A DNA stretch of 64,000 bases from the NCBI GenBank assembly GCA_029240245.1, contig JARBTJ010000007.1:1-64000 (forward strand). Reading direction: 5' to 3'. Positions within the stretch are counted from its first letter, which is position 1, and every line of letters begins with the position of its first letter. Both the position numbers and the translations under genes were made by a program. Origin of the DNA: Herbinix sp. (GTDB lineage: Bacteria > Bacillota > Clostridia > Lachnospirales > Lachnospiraceae). Below the pieces are notes generated by a model. The model saw only the letters and a list, made by a program, of their open reading frames with translations, did not search any database and was not told the origin of the DNA. Shown one piece after another: positions 45,994-55,301 of this stretch.

Positions 45994-47076
45994 ATGAAAG
46001 CATTCTTAATTCTTGAAGACGGTAATGTATTTATTGGTGAAAGCATTGGAGCACAACGTGAGATCATTAGTGAGATTGTCTTTAACACCGGTATGACAGG
46101 TTATCTTGAAGTGCTGACGGACCCTTCGTACGCGGGGCAGAGTGTTGTAATGACATATCCGCTAATTGGAAATTATGGAATCTGCTATGAAGATATGGAA
46201 TCACATAAGGCATGGGCAGATGGTTTTATTGTTAGGGAATTATCGAGAATGCCTAGTAACTTTCGTAATGAAGAGAGCATTCAGAGTTTCTTACAACGAA
46301 GTGATATACCGGGAATTGCAGGTATCGATACCAGAGCATTGGTAAAACTGCTAAGGAATAAAGGAACTATGAACGGTATGATTACCACGAACGCAGACTT
46401 TAAATTAGAAGAAGTACTTCTGGAAATTCATAAATATAAAGTAGCTAAGGTGGTTGAGAAAACCTCCTGTAAAACAGTTACCGTAATCCCAGCCCAAGGA
46501 GCGAATAAATATAAAGTAGCTCTCCTTGACTATGGTATGAAAAATAACATACCAAGGTCCCTATCGAAAAGAGGCTGTGAAGTTACGATCTATCCATCCC
46601 ATACAAAAGCAGAAGAAATATTAAATAACAATCCAGACGGAATTATGCTTTCCAATGGTCCCGGAGATCCCAAAGAATGTGTGGAGATCATAAGCGAAGT
46701 GAAAAAGATGTTTGACAGTAAGGTTCCGATTTTTGCGATTTGTCTGGGCCATCAGCTTTTAGCTCTGGCAAACGGTGGAGATACGGAAAAGATGAGATAC
46801 GGACACAGAGGAGCTAATCATCCGGTGAAGGACTTGAAAACCGGAAGAGTATATATTTCCACACAAAATCATGGTTATATGGTAAAGGAGGACTCCATAC
46901 GTCCTGAGCTTGCCGAAATAAGTTATATCAACGTGAATGATCAGACGGTGGAGGGACTGCATTATCTCGGAAAGAATGTTTTTTCCGTGCAATTTCACCC
47001 CGAGGCCTGCGCGGGCCCTATGGACAGCGAATTCCTTTTTGACGAATTTATCAATATGATGGAGGTACAGGGATAA
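45994..47076 (+). CDS. carA: Carbamoyl phosphate synthase small subunit
   Basis: 360 residues from ATG 45994, after AAGGAAAAGGTGACAG. CarA splits glutamine and passes ammonia to Car[20 protein letters not shown] is the family N-terminus; the class I amidotransferase domain has the nucleophile Cys in [12 protein letters not shown] and QFHPEA at the end. It ends one base into carB. Confidence 0.96.
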   Translation: MKAFLILEDGNVFIGESIGAQREIISEIVFNTGMTGYLEVLTDPSYAGQSVVMTYPLIGNYGICYEDMESHKAWADGFIVRELSRMPSNFRNEESIQSFLQRSDIPGIAGIDTRALVKLLRNKGTMNGMITTNADFKLEEVLLEIHKYKVAKVVEKTSCKTVTVIPAQGANKYKVALLDYGMKNNIPRSLSKRGCEVTIYPSHTKAEEILNNNPDGIMLSNGPGDPKECVEIISEVKKMFDSKVPIFAICLGHQLLALANGGDTEKMRYGHRGANHPVKDLKTGRVYISTQNHGYMVKEDSIRPELAEISYINVNDQTVEGLHYLGKNVFSVQFHPEACAGPMDSEFLFDEFINMMEVQG

Positions 47077-50000
47077 TGCCGAAAATAGAGAGTATTAAGA
47101 AGGTTTTAGTGATCGGCTCCGGCCCTATTATCATAGGTCAGGCAGCAGAATTTGATTATGCGGGAACTCAGGCATGCCGTTCCCTAAAAGAGGAAGGCAT
47201 CTGTGTTGTGTTAGTCAACTCCAATCCAGCTACCATTATGACAGATAAGGAAATAGCGGATATTGTATACATTGAGCCCTTAACTGTGGATTTTGTAAAG
47301 AGGATCATAATAAAGGAAAGACCGGACAGCGTACTGCCGACTCTAGGAGGCCAGGCGGCATTAAACATCGCCATGGAGCTGGAGGAATCAAGATTTTTAA
47401 AGGAGAATAACGTAAAACTGATCGGTACGACAGCAGAGACAATAAAAAAAGCGGAAGACCGTTTGGAATTTAAAAACACAATGGAAAAAATCGGGGAGCC
47501 CTGTGCTCCCAGCCAAGTGGTTACCACAGTAGAGGATGCATGTTTATTCGCTAATACGATTGGATATCCCGTAGTAGTTCGACCGGCGTATACATTAGGC
47601 GGAAGCGGTGGCGGTATTGCTGCGGATAAAGAAGAACTGGTAAAAATCTGTACCAATGGGTTACGTCTAAGCCGAGTAGGACAATGCCTAATCGAACGTT
47701 GCATCGCCGGCTGGAAGGAAATCGAATATGAAGTAATGCGTGACAGCAAAGGTAATTGCATAACTGTATGTAATATGGAAAACCTTGATCCGGTCGGAGT
47801 CCACACCGGAGACAGCATCGTAGTGGCTCCTTCCCAAACCTTGGGTGATAAGGAATACCAGATGCTTCGTAGTGCGTCTCTTAACATTATTACGGAGCTA
47901 GGTATCACCGGCGGTTGTAATGTCCAGTATGCCCTACATCCGGATACCTTTGAATACTGCGTTATTGAGGTAAACCCGAGAGTAAGCCGGTCCTCCGCGC
48001 TTGCATCGAAGGCAACCGGTTATCCGATTGCAAAGGTTGCAGCAAAGATTGCCCTGGGTTATCATCTGGATGAAATCCAAAATGCAGTTACTAAAAAAAC
48101 ATATGCAAGCTTTGAACCTACACTGGATTATGTTGTGGTTAAGATACCAAAGTGGCCTTTTGATAAGTTCATTACTGCAAAAAGATCCCTTACCACGCAA
48201 ATGAAGGCAACCGGTGAGGTAATGTCCATCAGTACGAATTTTGAGTCAGCACTGATGAAGGCACTCAGATCCCTGGAGCAGAACATCTATAGCTTAAACT
48301 ACGGTAATTACAACGAAAAGACCGATGAGGAGGTTTATAATGAATTGCATCAGGTGGATGACAGAAGATTGTTTGTTATCGCTGAGGCACTTCGAAGAGG
48401 TATTTCCTATGAGGTAATCAATAATATAACCAAAATAGATTTATGGTTTATCGATAAGATAGCCATTCTTATAGAAATGGAGCAAAAACTGGCGGCAATT
48501 AAGAAAGAAGCAACCATCAATCCGGAACTGCTGGCAGAAGCAAAACGTCTGGGTTATCCTGACCGTGTCATTGCAAGCCTTACTGGATTACCCGCTGAGG
48601 AGATAAAGGCTTTAAGAAAGAAATCTGGTATTATAGCTGCCTATAAAATGGTGGATACCTGTGCCGCAGAGTTTGATGCCGCAACGCCTTATTATTATTC
48701 CTGCTACGGAAGCTTTAATGAGGTGGAGAAAACCACAGGAAGAAAGAAAATTATGGTCCTAGGTTCCGGACCGATCCGTATCGGTCAGGGTATTGAATTT
48801 GATTATTGCTCGGTTCACTGTGTCTGGGCATTAAGAAAATGTGGTTGTGAAACCATCATCGTAAATAACAATCCGGAAACAGTAAGTACGGACTTTGATA
48901 TTGCAGATAAGCTCTATTTTGAACCGCTGACACCGGAGGATGTGGAAAGCATCGTAGATATTGAGAAGCCTGATGGAGCTGTGGTACAATTCGGTGGTCA
49001 AACGGCGATAAAACTTACAGAGGCTCTGCTTAAAATGGGTGTTCCCATTCTTGGAACCTCAGCAGCCGATGTAGATGCGGCTGAAGACAGGGAGTTATTT
49101 GATAAGATACTGGAACAATGTCAGATACCCAGACCGGCAGGAAAGACAGTTTTCACCACAGAAGAAGCACTTAAGGCCGCGAATGATCTGGGTTATCCGG
49201 TTCTTGTCCGTCCCTCTTATGTACTTGGCGGACAGGGAATGCAGATTGCCATTTGTGATGAAGATATTACAGAATTTATGCGCATTATAAACTTGACAGT
49301 TCAGGAGCACCCTATTTTAGTAGATAAATATTTAATGGGCATGGAAGTGGAAGTAGATGCTGTATGTGACGGAGAAGATATTTTGATCCCCGGTATCATG
49401 GAGCATATCGAAAGAGCGGGAATTCATTCCGGAGACAGCATCTCGGTTTATCCGGCTCAGAGCATAAGTGACAAGGTAAAAGAGGACATAGTGGACTATA
49501 CCAAAAAGCTGGCTAATTCCCTCCATGTAGTTGGTTTAATCAATATTCAGTTTATTGTATATAACGAAAAGGTTTATGTAATCGAGGTAAATCCCCGTTC
49601 CAGCCGTACCGTGCCTTATATCAGCAAGGTAACGGACCTGCCGATTGTCGATATAGCCTCCAGAGTGATACTGGGTGATAAAATAAAAACCCTGGGATAT
49701 ACCCCTGGGTTATGGCCGGAATCCGATTATATTGCTATTAAAATGCCTGTATTCTCCTTTGAAAAATTAAGAGGAGCAGAGATCAGCTTAGGGCCCGAGA
49801 TGAAATCCACCGGTGAATGTCTTGGTATCGCAAAGACCTTCCATGAAGCACTTTATAAAGCGTTTATCGGTGCCGGAATCAATCTGCCAAAGCATAAAAA
49901 GATGATTTTGACGGTAAAGTCCTCCGATAAAGACGAGGCCATTGTAATCGGCAGAAGATTTAAAGCACTCGGCTATGAAATCTTCGCAACGGAAGGAACA

Positions 50001-50285
50001 GCAGAAGCATTAAATAATGAGGGAATACCTGCGACCAGCATAGGTAAAATTGAGCAGGACTCCCCCAATATAATAGATTTGATTTTAGGTCATGATATTG
50101 ATCTGGTAATTAATACACCGACACAGGGTCGGGACAAAACAAGGGATGGCTTCTTAATCAGGCGTATTTCAATAGAAACCGGCGTAACCTGTTTTACCTC
50201 CCTGGATACCGCAAGTGCATTGCTAACCAGTATGGAAAATGAAGATCTGGAAAACATAACCTTAGTTGATATTGCAAAGATTTAA
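47076..50285 (+). CDS. carB: Carbamoyl phosphate synthase large subunit
   Basis: 1069 residues, full length. It makes carbamoyl phosphate from ammonia, bicarbonate and two ATP for pyrimidine and arginine synthesis. Two homologous ATP-grasp halves are visible (N-terminal [20 protein letters not shown]; second half [20 protein letters not shown]), each with GGQ and EVNPR.SRS/T motifs, then a C-terminal MGS-like allosteric domain ([20 protein letters not shown]). It overlaps the stop of carA, so the two subunits are made together. Confidence 0.98.
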   Translation: MPKIESIKKVLVIGSGPIIIGQAAEFDYAGTQACRSLKEEGICVVLVNSNPATIMTDKEIADIVYIEPLTVDFVKRIIIKERPDSVLPTLGGQAALNIAMELEESRFLKENNVKLIGTTAETIKKAEDRLEFKNTMEKIGEPCAPSQVVTTVEDACLFANTIGYPVVVRPAYTLGGSGGGIAADKEELVKICTNGLRLSRVGQCLIERCIAGWKEIEYEVMRDSKGNCITVCNMENLDPVGVHTGDSIVVAPSQTLGDKEYQMLRSASLNIITELGITGGCNVQYALHPDTFEYCVIEVNPRVSRSSALASKATGYPIAKVAAKIALGYHLDEIQNAVTKKTYASFEPTLDYVVVKIPKWPFDKFITAKRSLTTQMKATGEVMSISTNFESALMKALRSLEQNIYSLNYGNYNEKTDEEVYNELHQVDDRRLFVIAEALRRGISYEVINNITKIDLWFIDKIAILIEMEQKLAAIKKEATINPELLAEAKRLGYPDRVIASLTGLPAEEIKALRKKSGIIAAYKMVDTCAAEFDAATPYYYSCYGSFNEVEKTTGRKKIMVLGSGPIRIGQGIEFDYCSVHCVWALRKCGCETIIVNNNPETVSTDFDIADKLYFEPLTPEDVESIVDIEKPDGAVVQFGGQTAIKLTEALLKMGVPILGTSAADVDAAEDRELFDKILEQCQIPRPAGKTVFTTEEALKAANDLGYPVLVRPSYVLGGQGMQIAICDEDITEFMRIINLTVQEHPILVDKYLMGMEVEVDAVCDGEDILIPGIMEHIERAGIHSGDSISVYPAQSISDKVKEDIVDYTKKLANSLHVVGLINIQFIVYNEKVYVIEVNPRSSRTVPYISKVTDLPIVDIASRVILGDKIKTLGYTPGLWPESDYIAIKMPVFSFEKLRGAEISLGPEMKSTGECLGIAKTFHEALYKAFIGAGINLPKHKKMILTVKSSDKDEAIVIGRRFKALGYEIFATEGTAEALNNEGIPATSIGKIEQDSPNIIDLILGHDIDLVINTPTQGRDKTRDGFLIRRISIETGVTCFTSLDTASALLTSMENEDLENITLVDIAKI

Positions 50286-50291
50286 ACGAAA

Positions 50292-50660
50292 CTATCTAGA
50301 GGGAATGATTTCCAACCAATAGCCGTCCGGATCATGAATGAAGTAAATGCCCATGCCTGGATTTTCGTAGCAGATGCAGCCCATTTCTTTGTGTTTTTTA
50401 TAGGCAGCATCATAATCATCTGTTACAAATGCCAGATGGATTTCGTTATCACCCAGATTATAGGGAAGGTCACGTTCTTTTAGCCAAGTCAGCTCCAAAA
50501 GATGGTTCGAGGTTCCGTCCCCAAGATAAACAATGATAAAATCACCTGATTCAGGTGTAATGCGCTTGGTTTCTTTTAAACCAAGCGCTTTTTCATAAAA
50601 TTCCATAGATTTTGCCAGATCAAAAACATTCATATTGTTATGAGCAAATTTAAAATTCAT
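50292..50660 (-). CDS. Glyoxalase/VOC-superfamily protein (lactoylglutathione lyase-like)
   Basis: 122 residues from ATG 50660, near AGAAGGGTAGG; the longer frame upstream has no ribosome site. It has two beta-alpha-beta VOC modules: HNNMNVFDLAKSMEFYEKAL with GLKETKRI and IVYLGDGTSNHLLELT, then LAFVTDDYDAAYKKHKEMG and FIHDPDGYWLEII. Metal ligands (His, Glu, His, Glu) can be assigned, as in GloA. Glutathione is rare in clostridia, so the true thiol or substrate may differ. Confidence 0.82.
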   Translation of the reverse strand: MNFKFAHNNMNVFDLAKSMEFYEKALGLKETKRITPESGDFIIVYLGDGTSNHLLELTWLKERDLPYNLGDNEIHLAFVTDDYDAAYKKHKEMGCICYENPGMGIYFIHDPDGYWLEIIPSR

Positions 50661-50943
50661 AATAATGCCTACCCTTCTTTTATTGTATGGACTATATGCC
50701 TGCTTAACATTGTGAATTAAGTTATAGCACCACATGTGCTATTATATCAGAGAATAACTACAATTCAAGTGTGATTAGGGAAGAAATGTAAGAAAATACA
50801 AGGTGACTTAACATTTTTCATATGTTAAAATAAAATTCGTTGGGAGATAGATCACAATCCTAATCATACATAGTGAAGGCGATGCACTTACAAAATGCAG
50901 ATAGCGGAATAATAGGAATAATAGGAATAATAGAGCATATAAA

Positions 50944-50975
50944 AAAACACGCAGTCTATTCAACGTGCGTGTTTT
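50944..50975. terminator. Terminator between convergent VOC-side spacer and the Ig-like gene
   Basis: AAAACACGCA and TGCGTGTTTT pair perfectly with a 12-base loop; T runs on both strands. It ends the minus-strand Ig-like gene. The spacer 50661-50943 shows nothing else of note except a short GGAATAATA triple near 50913. Confidence 0.85.
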
Positions 50976-50990
50976 GGATTGATGTAGTTA

Positions 50991-51905
50991 TTATTTTGTC
51001 AAGTTCTCAGAGATTACTTCTGATTGATTTTGGGCTGCTTTGGCAAGAGCTTCTTCCCTTTCTATACGTTTTGCTTCAAGATCGAATTTTTTGCTTAAAA
51101 ATTGATTTAGAGCTTCCGTTAAAGAAGGCTTATCAGCCTGTGTTGCTTGGGTATCAGTCTGTGCTAAAGTCTTGTTAAAAAATTCTTCCAGTGCTATATT
51201 CAAATCTACTACCGATAACATATCCAATTCAGGATGTTCATTAAAATACGTCTCTAAAAGTGGAGCATCCTCCGGAGAGGTTACTATTATGGTACTGACA
51301 GCAAATTTACGCATTCCGTCACTGTTCGTGGCGTCTATTTCAGCAAAGAGGTAAGTGAAACCTACTTTTTTTGCTGTCACACGGCCGCCTGTGCTTATGG
51401 ATGCGATGTTTGGATCATAACTGGAGAAACGAGCATTCTCTGCGGTATTACTGGGTTTTAAAATTACTCTTAGTAAATCAGTTTTTTCTACACCTAAGAT
51501 TAATCTTGACTTAGTAAATTTAACGCTGAAGGCCGGAGGGCCTACGGTAACATCACAGGTTAAGCTGGTTGAATTAGTACCATCTTTAATGGTAGCCGTT
51601 ATAATGGTTACACCTACATGGTTTGCAGTAATTGTACCATCATCATTAACAGAAGCAATTTCCGAATCATCAGACTTAAAACTAACCTTTGCACTTTCAC
51701 TTAAATTATATGCTTTTAAGGTAAAGGACTTACCTTTTACCAATAGGATACTTTTTAAGTTTAGTCTGTAGTCGACAATTTTCTCCTTTCCGATTTCGCT
51801 TGCCTGTGCAGTCTTAGTTGGAAAAGACGTTATTGGGATAAGCAAGGAAAGAAAAAGAAGAAAGCCAAGGGTAATAAAGTATCGACGAAAATTCATCTTA
51901 TTCAT
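50991..51905 (-). CDS. Secreted protein with bacterial Ig-like (Big2) domains
   Basis: 304 residues from ATG 51905, after GGAGGATCAGCC. A signal peptide (YFITLGFLLFLSLLIPITSF) is followed by two Ig-like domains: about 40-120 (FKSDDSEIASVNDDGTITAN; GVTIITATIKDG) and about 125-215 (FSSYDPNIASISTGGRVTAK; GFTYLFAEIDA). The remaining 85 residues are helical and Gln/Lys/Glu-rich (AKRIEREEALAKAAQNQSEV). There is no sorting signal or anchor. It is probably a secreted or wall-associated adhesion or scaffold protein. Confidence 0.75.
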   Translation of the reverse strand: MNKMNFRRYFITLGFLLFLSLLIPITSFPTKTAQASEIGKEKIVDYRLNLKSILLVKGKSFTLKAYNLSESAKVSFKSDDSEIASVNDDGTITANHVGVTIITATIKDGTNSTSLTCDVTVGPPAFSVKFTKSRLILGVEKTDLLRVILKPSNTAENARFSSYDPNIASISTGGRVTAKKVGFTYLFAEIDATNSDGMRKFAVSTIIVTSPEDAPLLETYFNEHPELDMLSVVDLNIALEEFFNKTLAQTDTQATQADKPSLTEALNQFLSKKFDLEAKRIEREEALAKAAQNQSEVISENLTK

Positions 51906-52430
51906 GGCTGATCCTCCGAATGTGGAAATTCCTAATGTCACATCCTATCTATTCAAGAATACTTTAACATTTGTTTTTGTCAGAAAAGTGTCATAATGTA
52001 AAATTTTATATAATTTTGAACTGGTAATCTATTACGAAACTAAGGATTAAAAATTTACAAATATTAGATTTTGCAATATTTTACTTGTTTTTGACTTGTC
52101 TCATCATATATAATAGAATAAATAAATTTAAATATTACAAAAAAAGTTATTTCATTATCACAAAGGTAAAACCTGCTGTAACTGCTGGACGAATAGATAA
52201 GTTTCATGATGAATTATTGATTATAATATGATTAAGAGTTAATGGGCTGCGCACATTTCCGGCTTAAATATCTTGATATGCAAGGAATGGCAATGTAGTG
52301 TAGCTGGTAATCACCGAAGTCACTTTAATCATATTATAGAATTATCATGAAATTGTTTGAAATATGAAACATTTTAACAAATAAATTCGTCTAATAATAC
52401 GGGAAAAGAACTTTGAAAGGAGAAATGAAA
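51906..52430. other. Spacer before the two-component genes, with possible promoter and long-range stem
   Basis: TTGACT (52091-52096), 17 bases, TAGAAT (52114-52119) is a possible promoter. TATAATATGATTAA (52222-52235) and TTAATCATATTATA (52325-52338) are exact reverse complements enclosing about 90 bases, so the leader of the regulator gene may fold into a closed structure. No ORF was found. Confidence 0.45.
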
Positions 52431-53126
52431 ATGCAGCATATATTAATCGCGGATGATAACCGTGATATTACGGACATTTTATCAACATATTCCAGAATGG
52501 AGGGCTTTGAGCCTGTAGTAGCAGGTGATGGGGAAGAAGCAATTAAACTTTTCACTGAGTACGAGCCGGATGTTGTATTACTGGATGTGATGATGCCGAA
52601 GGAAGACGGATATGAGGTTTGCCGAAAGATCAGAAGCAAATCAAATGTACCGGTAATTCTGATAACGGCCCGCGGAGAAGATTTTGACAAAATAATGGGA
52701 CTTGATATAGGAGCAGATGATTATATAGTAAAGCCCTTCAGTCCGCGTGAGGTAATGGCCAGAGTAAGAGCAGTACTCAGGAGAATGGCTAAAACTTCTA
52801 AGGATGCTGCATCCGGTAATATTATCAGTATTGAAAATCTGGACATTAATTTGGATGAATATACACTACATATTGGTGGTACGAAGATAGCCCTTACAAA
52901 AAAGGAAATCGAAACCATGTGGACGCTTGCCACCAATCCGAATAAAGTCTTCACCAGGGATAATCTTTTAGACAGCTTATGGGGCTTTGATTACTTCGGG
53001 GACAGCAGAACCGTCGATTCTCATATCAAACGTCTGCGGTCAAAATTAGATGCCGAGGATCATCCGGCTTGGAACATAAAAACCATCTGGGGCGTGGGGT
53101 ATAAATTCGAAATTTCTGAAAAATAG
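52431..53126 (+). CDS. OmpR-family response regulator
   Basis: 231 residues from ATG 52431, 8 bases after AGGAG; two in-frame starts lie upstream inside the ribosome site. The receiver domain has Asp8-Asp9, phospho-acceptor Asp52 (LLDVMMPKEDG), Thr near 80 and Lys near 102 (YIVKPFSP). The C-terminal winged helix has LTKKEIETMWTLATNPNKVF and DSHIKRLRSKL. It should bind DNA when phosphorylated by the kinase 9 bp downstream. The regulon is unknown. Confidence 0.94.
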   Translation: MQHILIADDNRDITDILSTYSRMEGFEPVVAGDGEEAIKLFTEYEPDVVLLDVMMPKEDGYEVCRKIRSKSNVPVILITARGEDFDKIMGLDIGADDYIVKPFSPREVMARVRAVLRRMAKTSKDAASGNIISIENLDINLDEYTLHIGGTKIALTKKEIETMWTLATNPNKVFTRDNLLDSLWGFDYFGDSRTVDSHIKRLRSKLDAEDHPAWNIKTIWGVGYKFEISEK

Positions 53127-53135
53127 GGGATTACC

Positions 53136-54605
53136 ATGCATAAGGAAAATAGGGTACATGTTTTTAACCGGCTCTTTTTTAAATTGTATTTAAACTATGC
53201 AGTGATGCTTTTGGTCACAGCTGTCTTAATCGGTTTGATTTTTATGAAGCTGTACGAAGATACCACTATGAATGATAACTTAGATAAGATTAAAAGCCAG
53301 GCTGCCGGAATCTCAAAGCGTATGTCGGAATTCATCCAAGATGAAAAATATGATGAGGTAACAGATTATATAAAGGATTTGGAGGATATTAACGGCCTGG
53401 ATATATGGACGATCTCAAATCCGCTTGCAGTATTTCCGATGGATGAGGAAATGGAAACCAATGCCTATGCGGACCTTGAGGGAACGGATTATATATCCAT
53501 CATTGACAGCGCATTTCATAATATTCCGGATAAACGGACCACATATAAAGATGAACTATATGATGTGCCGACAATTACCGTATCCGAACCCATCTATGGT
53601 ATTAACAGAGAAGTGGCAGGTGCAGTTTTACTGGTGCTTGAGGTTGATGGTCTGAATAAGGTAATACAGAGCAGTCTTCAGCTGATTGTGATTAGTATTA
53701 TTGTTGCATTGGCAATTTCGTTTATTATTATCATAGTATTTGCGACGGAATTATCGCTTCCAATTTCCAGAATGCGAGGGACCGCACTCGAATTGGCATC
53801 AGGAAATTATCACAGCAAGACTGGGATTAAGCGAAATGATGAGCTGGGAGATTTGGCGAAAACAGTAGATATATTATCGGAAAAGCTTTTAGAAAATGAT
53901 ATCCAGCGGAAAAACCTTGATCAGATGAGACTGGATTTCTTTGCTAACGTATCACATGAGCTGCGGACACCGATTGCGGTTATACGCGCATATACCGAAA
54001 CTTTAGTAGATGGTGTTGTGAAGGAGACAGATAAGGTAAATCAGTATTATGACCGTATGTTGTCAGAGTGTAAAAGCATGGAACGTCTGGTTGGAGATCT
54101 GATGTTATTATCAAAAATGCAAAACCCGGATTTCAGTATTGAAAAAGAACCGGTCGATTTGATTCAGGTATTTCATAATATTATGCGGAGTGCAAGTGCA
54201 ATAGCAGAAAAGAAAAATATTACCATTCAGGTTATAAAGGATTCACCGGATTACTGGATGATTGGTGATTATGAGCGCCTCAGACAGATGTTTATGATTA
54301 TCCTGGATAATGCAATTAAGTTTTCCGATGAAAATAGAACCGTACACATAAATTTATCAAAATCGGACAAAATAGTAGTGACTATTCGAGATGAAGGCAT
54401 TGGAATTGAACAGGCCGATCTCGGTAATATCTTTGAAAAGTTTTACAAGTCTAATCTGCGTCAGAACGCAAGCGGAACCGGACTTGGCTTAGCCATCGCC
54501 AAACAGATTTCATTAAAGCACGGAGGAACCATTGAAGTGAAATCGACGCTTGGTGTAGGAACAGAATTTATATTTACCTTTCTTCCTTATCAAATGGAAT
54601 TCTAA
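53136..54605 (+). CDS. Membrane sensor histidine kinase
   Basis: 489 residues. Two membrane helices (LYLNYAVMLLVTAVLIGLIF; LIVISIIVALAISFIIIIVF) frame an outside sensor domain of about 140 residues. HAMP follows (LSLPISRMRGTALELASGNY), then HisKA with His274 (ANVSHELRTPIAVIRAYTE), and HATPase with IILDNAIKFSDENR, RDEGIGIEQADL and NASGTGLGLAIAKQ. It pairs with the OmpR regulator. The last codons lie inside the first unit of the following minisatellite. Confidence 0.94.
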   Translation: MHKENRVHVFNRLFFKLYLNYAVMLLVTAVLIGLIFMKLYEDTTMNDNLDKIKSQAAGISKRMSEFIQDEKYDEVTDYIKDLEDINGLDIWTISNPLAVFPMDEEMETNAYADLEGTDYISIIDSAFHNIPDKRTTYKDELYDVPTITVSEPIYGINREVAGAVLLVLEVDGLNKVIQSSLQLIVISIIVALAISFIIIIVFATELSLPISRMRGTALELASGNYHSKTGIKRNDELGDLAKTVDILSEKLLENDIQRKNLDQMRLDFFANVSHELRTPIAVIRAYTETLVDGVVKETDKVNQYYDRMLSECKSMERLVGDLMLLSKMQNPDFSIEKEPVDLIQVFHNIMRSASAIAEKKNITIQVIKDSPDYWMIGDYERLRQMFMIILDNAIKFSDENRTVHINLSKSDKIVVTIRDEGIGIEQADLGNIFEKFYKSNLRQNASGTGLGLAIAKQISLKHGGTIEVKSTLGVGTEFIFTFLPYQMEF

Positions 54606-54863
54606 GGACGAATTCCATATTGAATTCTAAGGACGAACTCCATACTGGATATAGGACGAACTCCATACTGAATTTAAGAACGAATTCCATACTGAATTCT
54701 AAGGACGAACTCCATACTGGATATAAGGACGAACTCCATACTGAATTTAAGAACGAATTCCATACAGAATTCTAGGACGAACTCCATACTGAATTCTAAG
54801 GACGAACTCCATACTGAATTTAAGAACGAATTCCATATTGAATTTAAGGACGAACTTCATGCA
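54597..54863 (+). repeat. 24-25-bp minisatellite with EcoRI-like GAATTC words, about 11 copies
   Basis: Units such as GAATTCTAAGGACGAACTCC plus ATACT repeat from the last codons of the kinase gene to about 54863, with length 23-25 bp and small changes. The array decays at the right end. There are no unique spacers, so it is not CRISPR. Confidence 0.88.
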
Positions 54864-54903
54864 GGAATTCCATGAATTTACAATCTAAAAAAAGATAAAT
54901 AAC

Positions 54904-54932
54904 TTGAAAAATAGGATTTCATCAGTTATAAT
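54904..54932 (+). promoter_or_regulatory. Promoter of 6S RNA
   Basis: TTGAAA (54904-54909), 17-base spacer, TATAAT (54927-54932), placing the start near 54939. Confidence 0.75.
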
Positions 54933-54939
54933 TACATTA

Positions 54940-55133
54940 TACAAATCAAGTATTCCTGGGATGTTCGATACTCCTGTCATTTTGAACCTACATGATATAA
55001 TACGGGATTCCTACATTCGTAAGTAGATGTCAGGCCGCCGTTTGCAGCGGAAGGCAGAAGCTTATGTGCGGTTACCCACCTAGCTTGGCTAGGAGTCAAA
55101 ATACAGGAACCGGCATTTTGGGTATAATACGAA
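54940..55133 (+). ncRNA. ssrS: 6S RNA
   Basis: The 5' part TCCTGGGATGTTCGAT and 3' part CAGGAACCGGCATTTTGGG match the conserved closing helix and flanks of 6S RNA (E. coli CTGAGATGTTCGC and CGGCGGCATCTCGGAG). The ends can pair through TATTCC.. and ..TTTTGGGTATA. The central part carries several hairpins (CCGCCGTTTGCAGCGG; CCTAGCTTGGCTAGG). 6S RNA binds the sigma-A RNA polymerase as an open-promoter mimic in stationary phase. A promoter precedes it and a terminator follows. Confidence 0.82.
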
Positions 55134-55136
55134 TGA

Positions 55137-55163
55137 TAAAAGCGGCCACGAGCCGCTTTTTTT
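55137..55163 (+). terminator. Intrinsic terminator of 6S RNA
   Basis: AAAGCGGC and GCCGCTTT pair around CACGA, followed by seven T. Confidence 0.92.
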
Positions 55164-55301
55164 AATGATAGTATAAAGGAATGGACTTAATTGATAGAAA
55201 GTTCTTCTTGTTTTTTTGGGACATAACTATATAATTAATATAGATATATGAGAGTATAACAATGAATGATAAAACGAAAAACTCACTTAAGGAGGCAGAC
55301 A

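Noticed and set aside
47168-47908. 246-codon minus-strand ORF inside carB
   Set aside because: Shadow of carB; no motif and no ribosome site.
54597-54863. Array considered as CRISPR
   Set aside because: Units are directly joined with no spacers.
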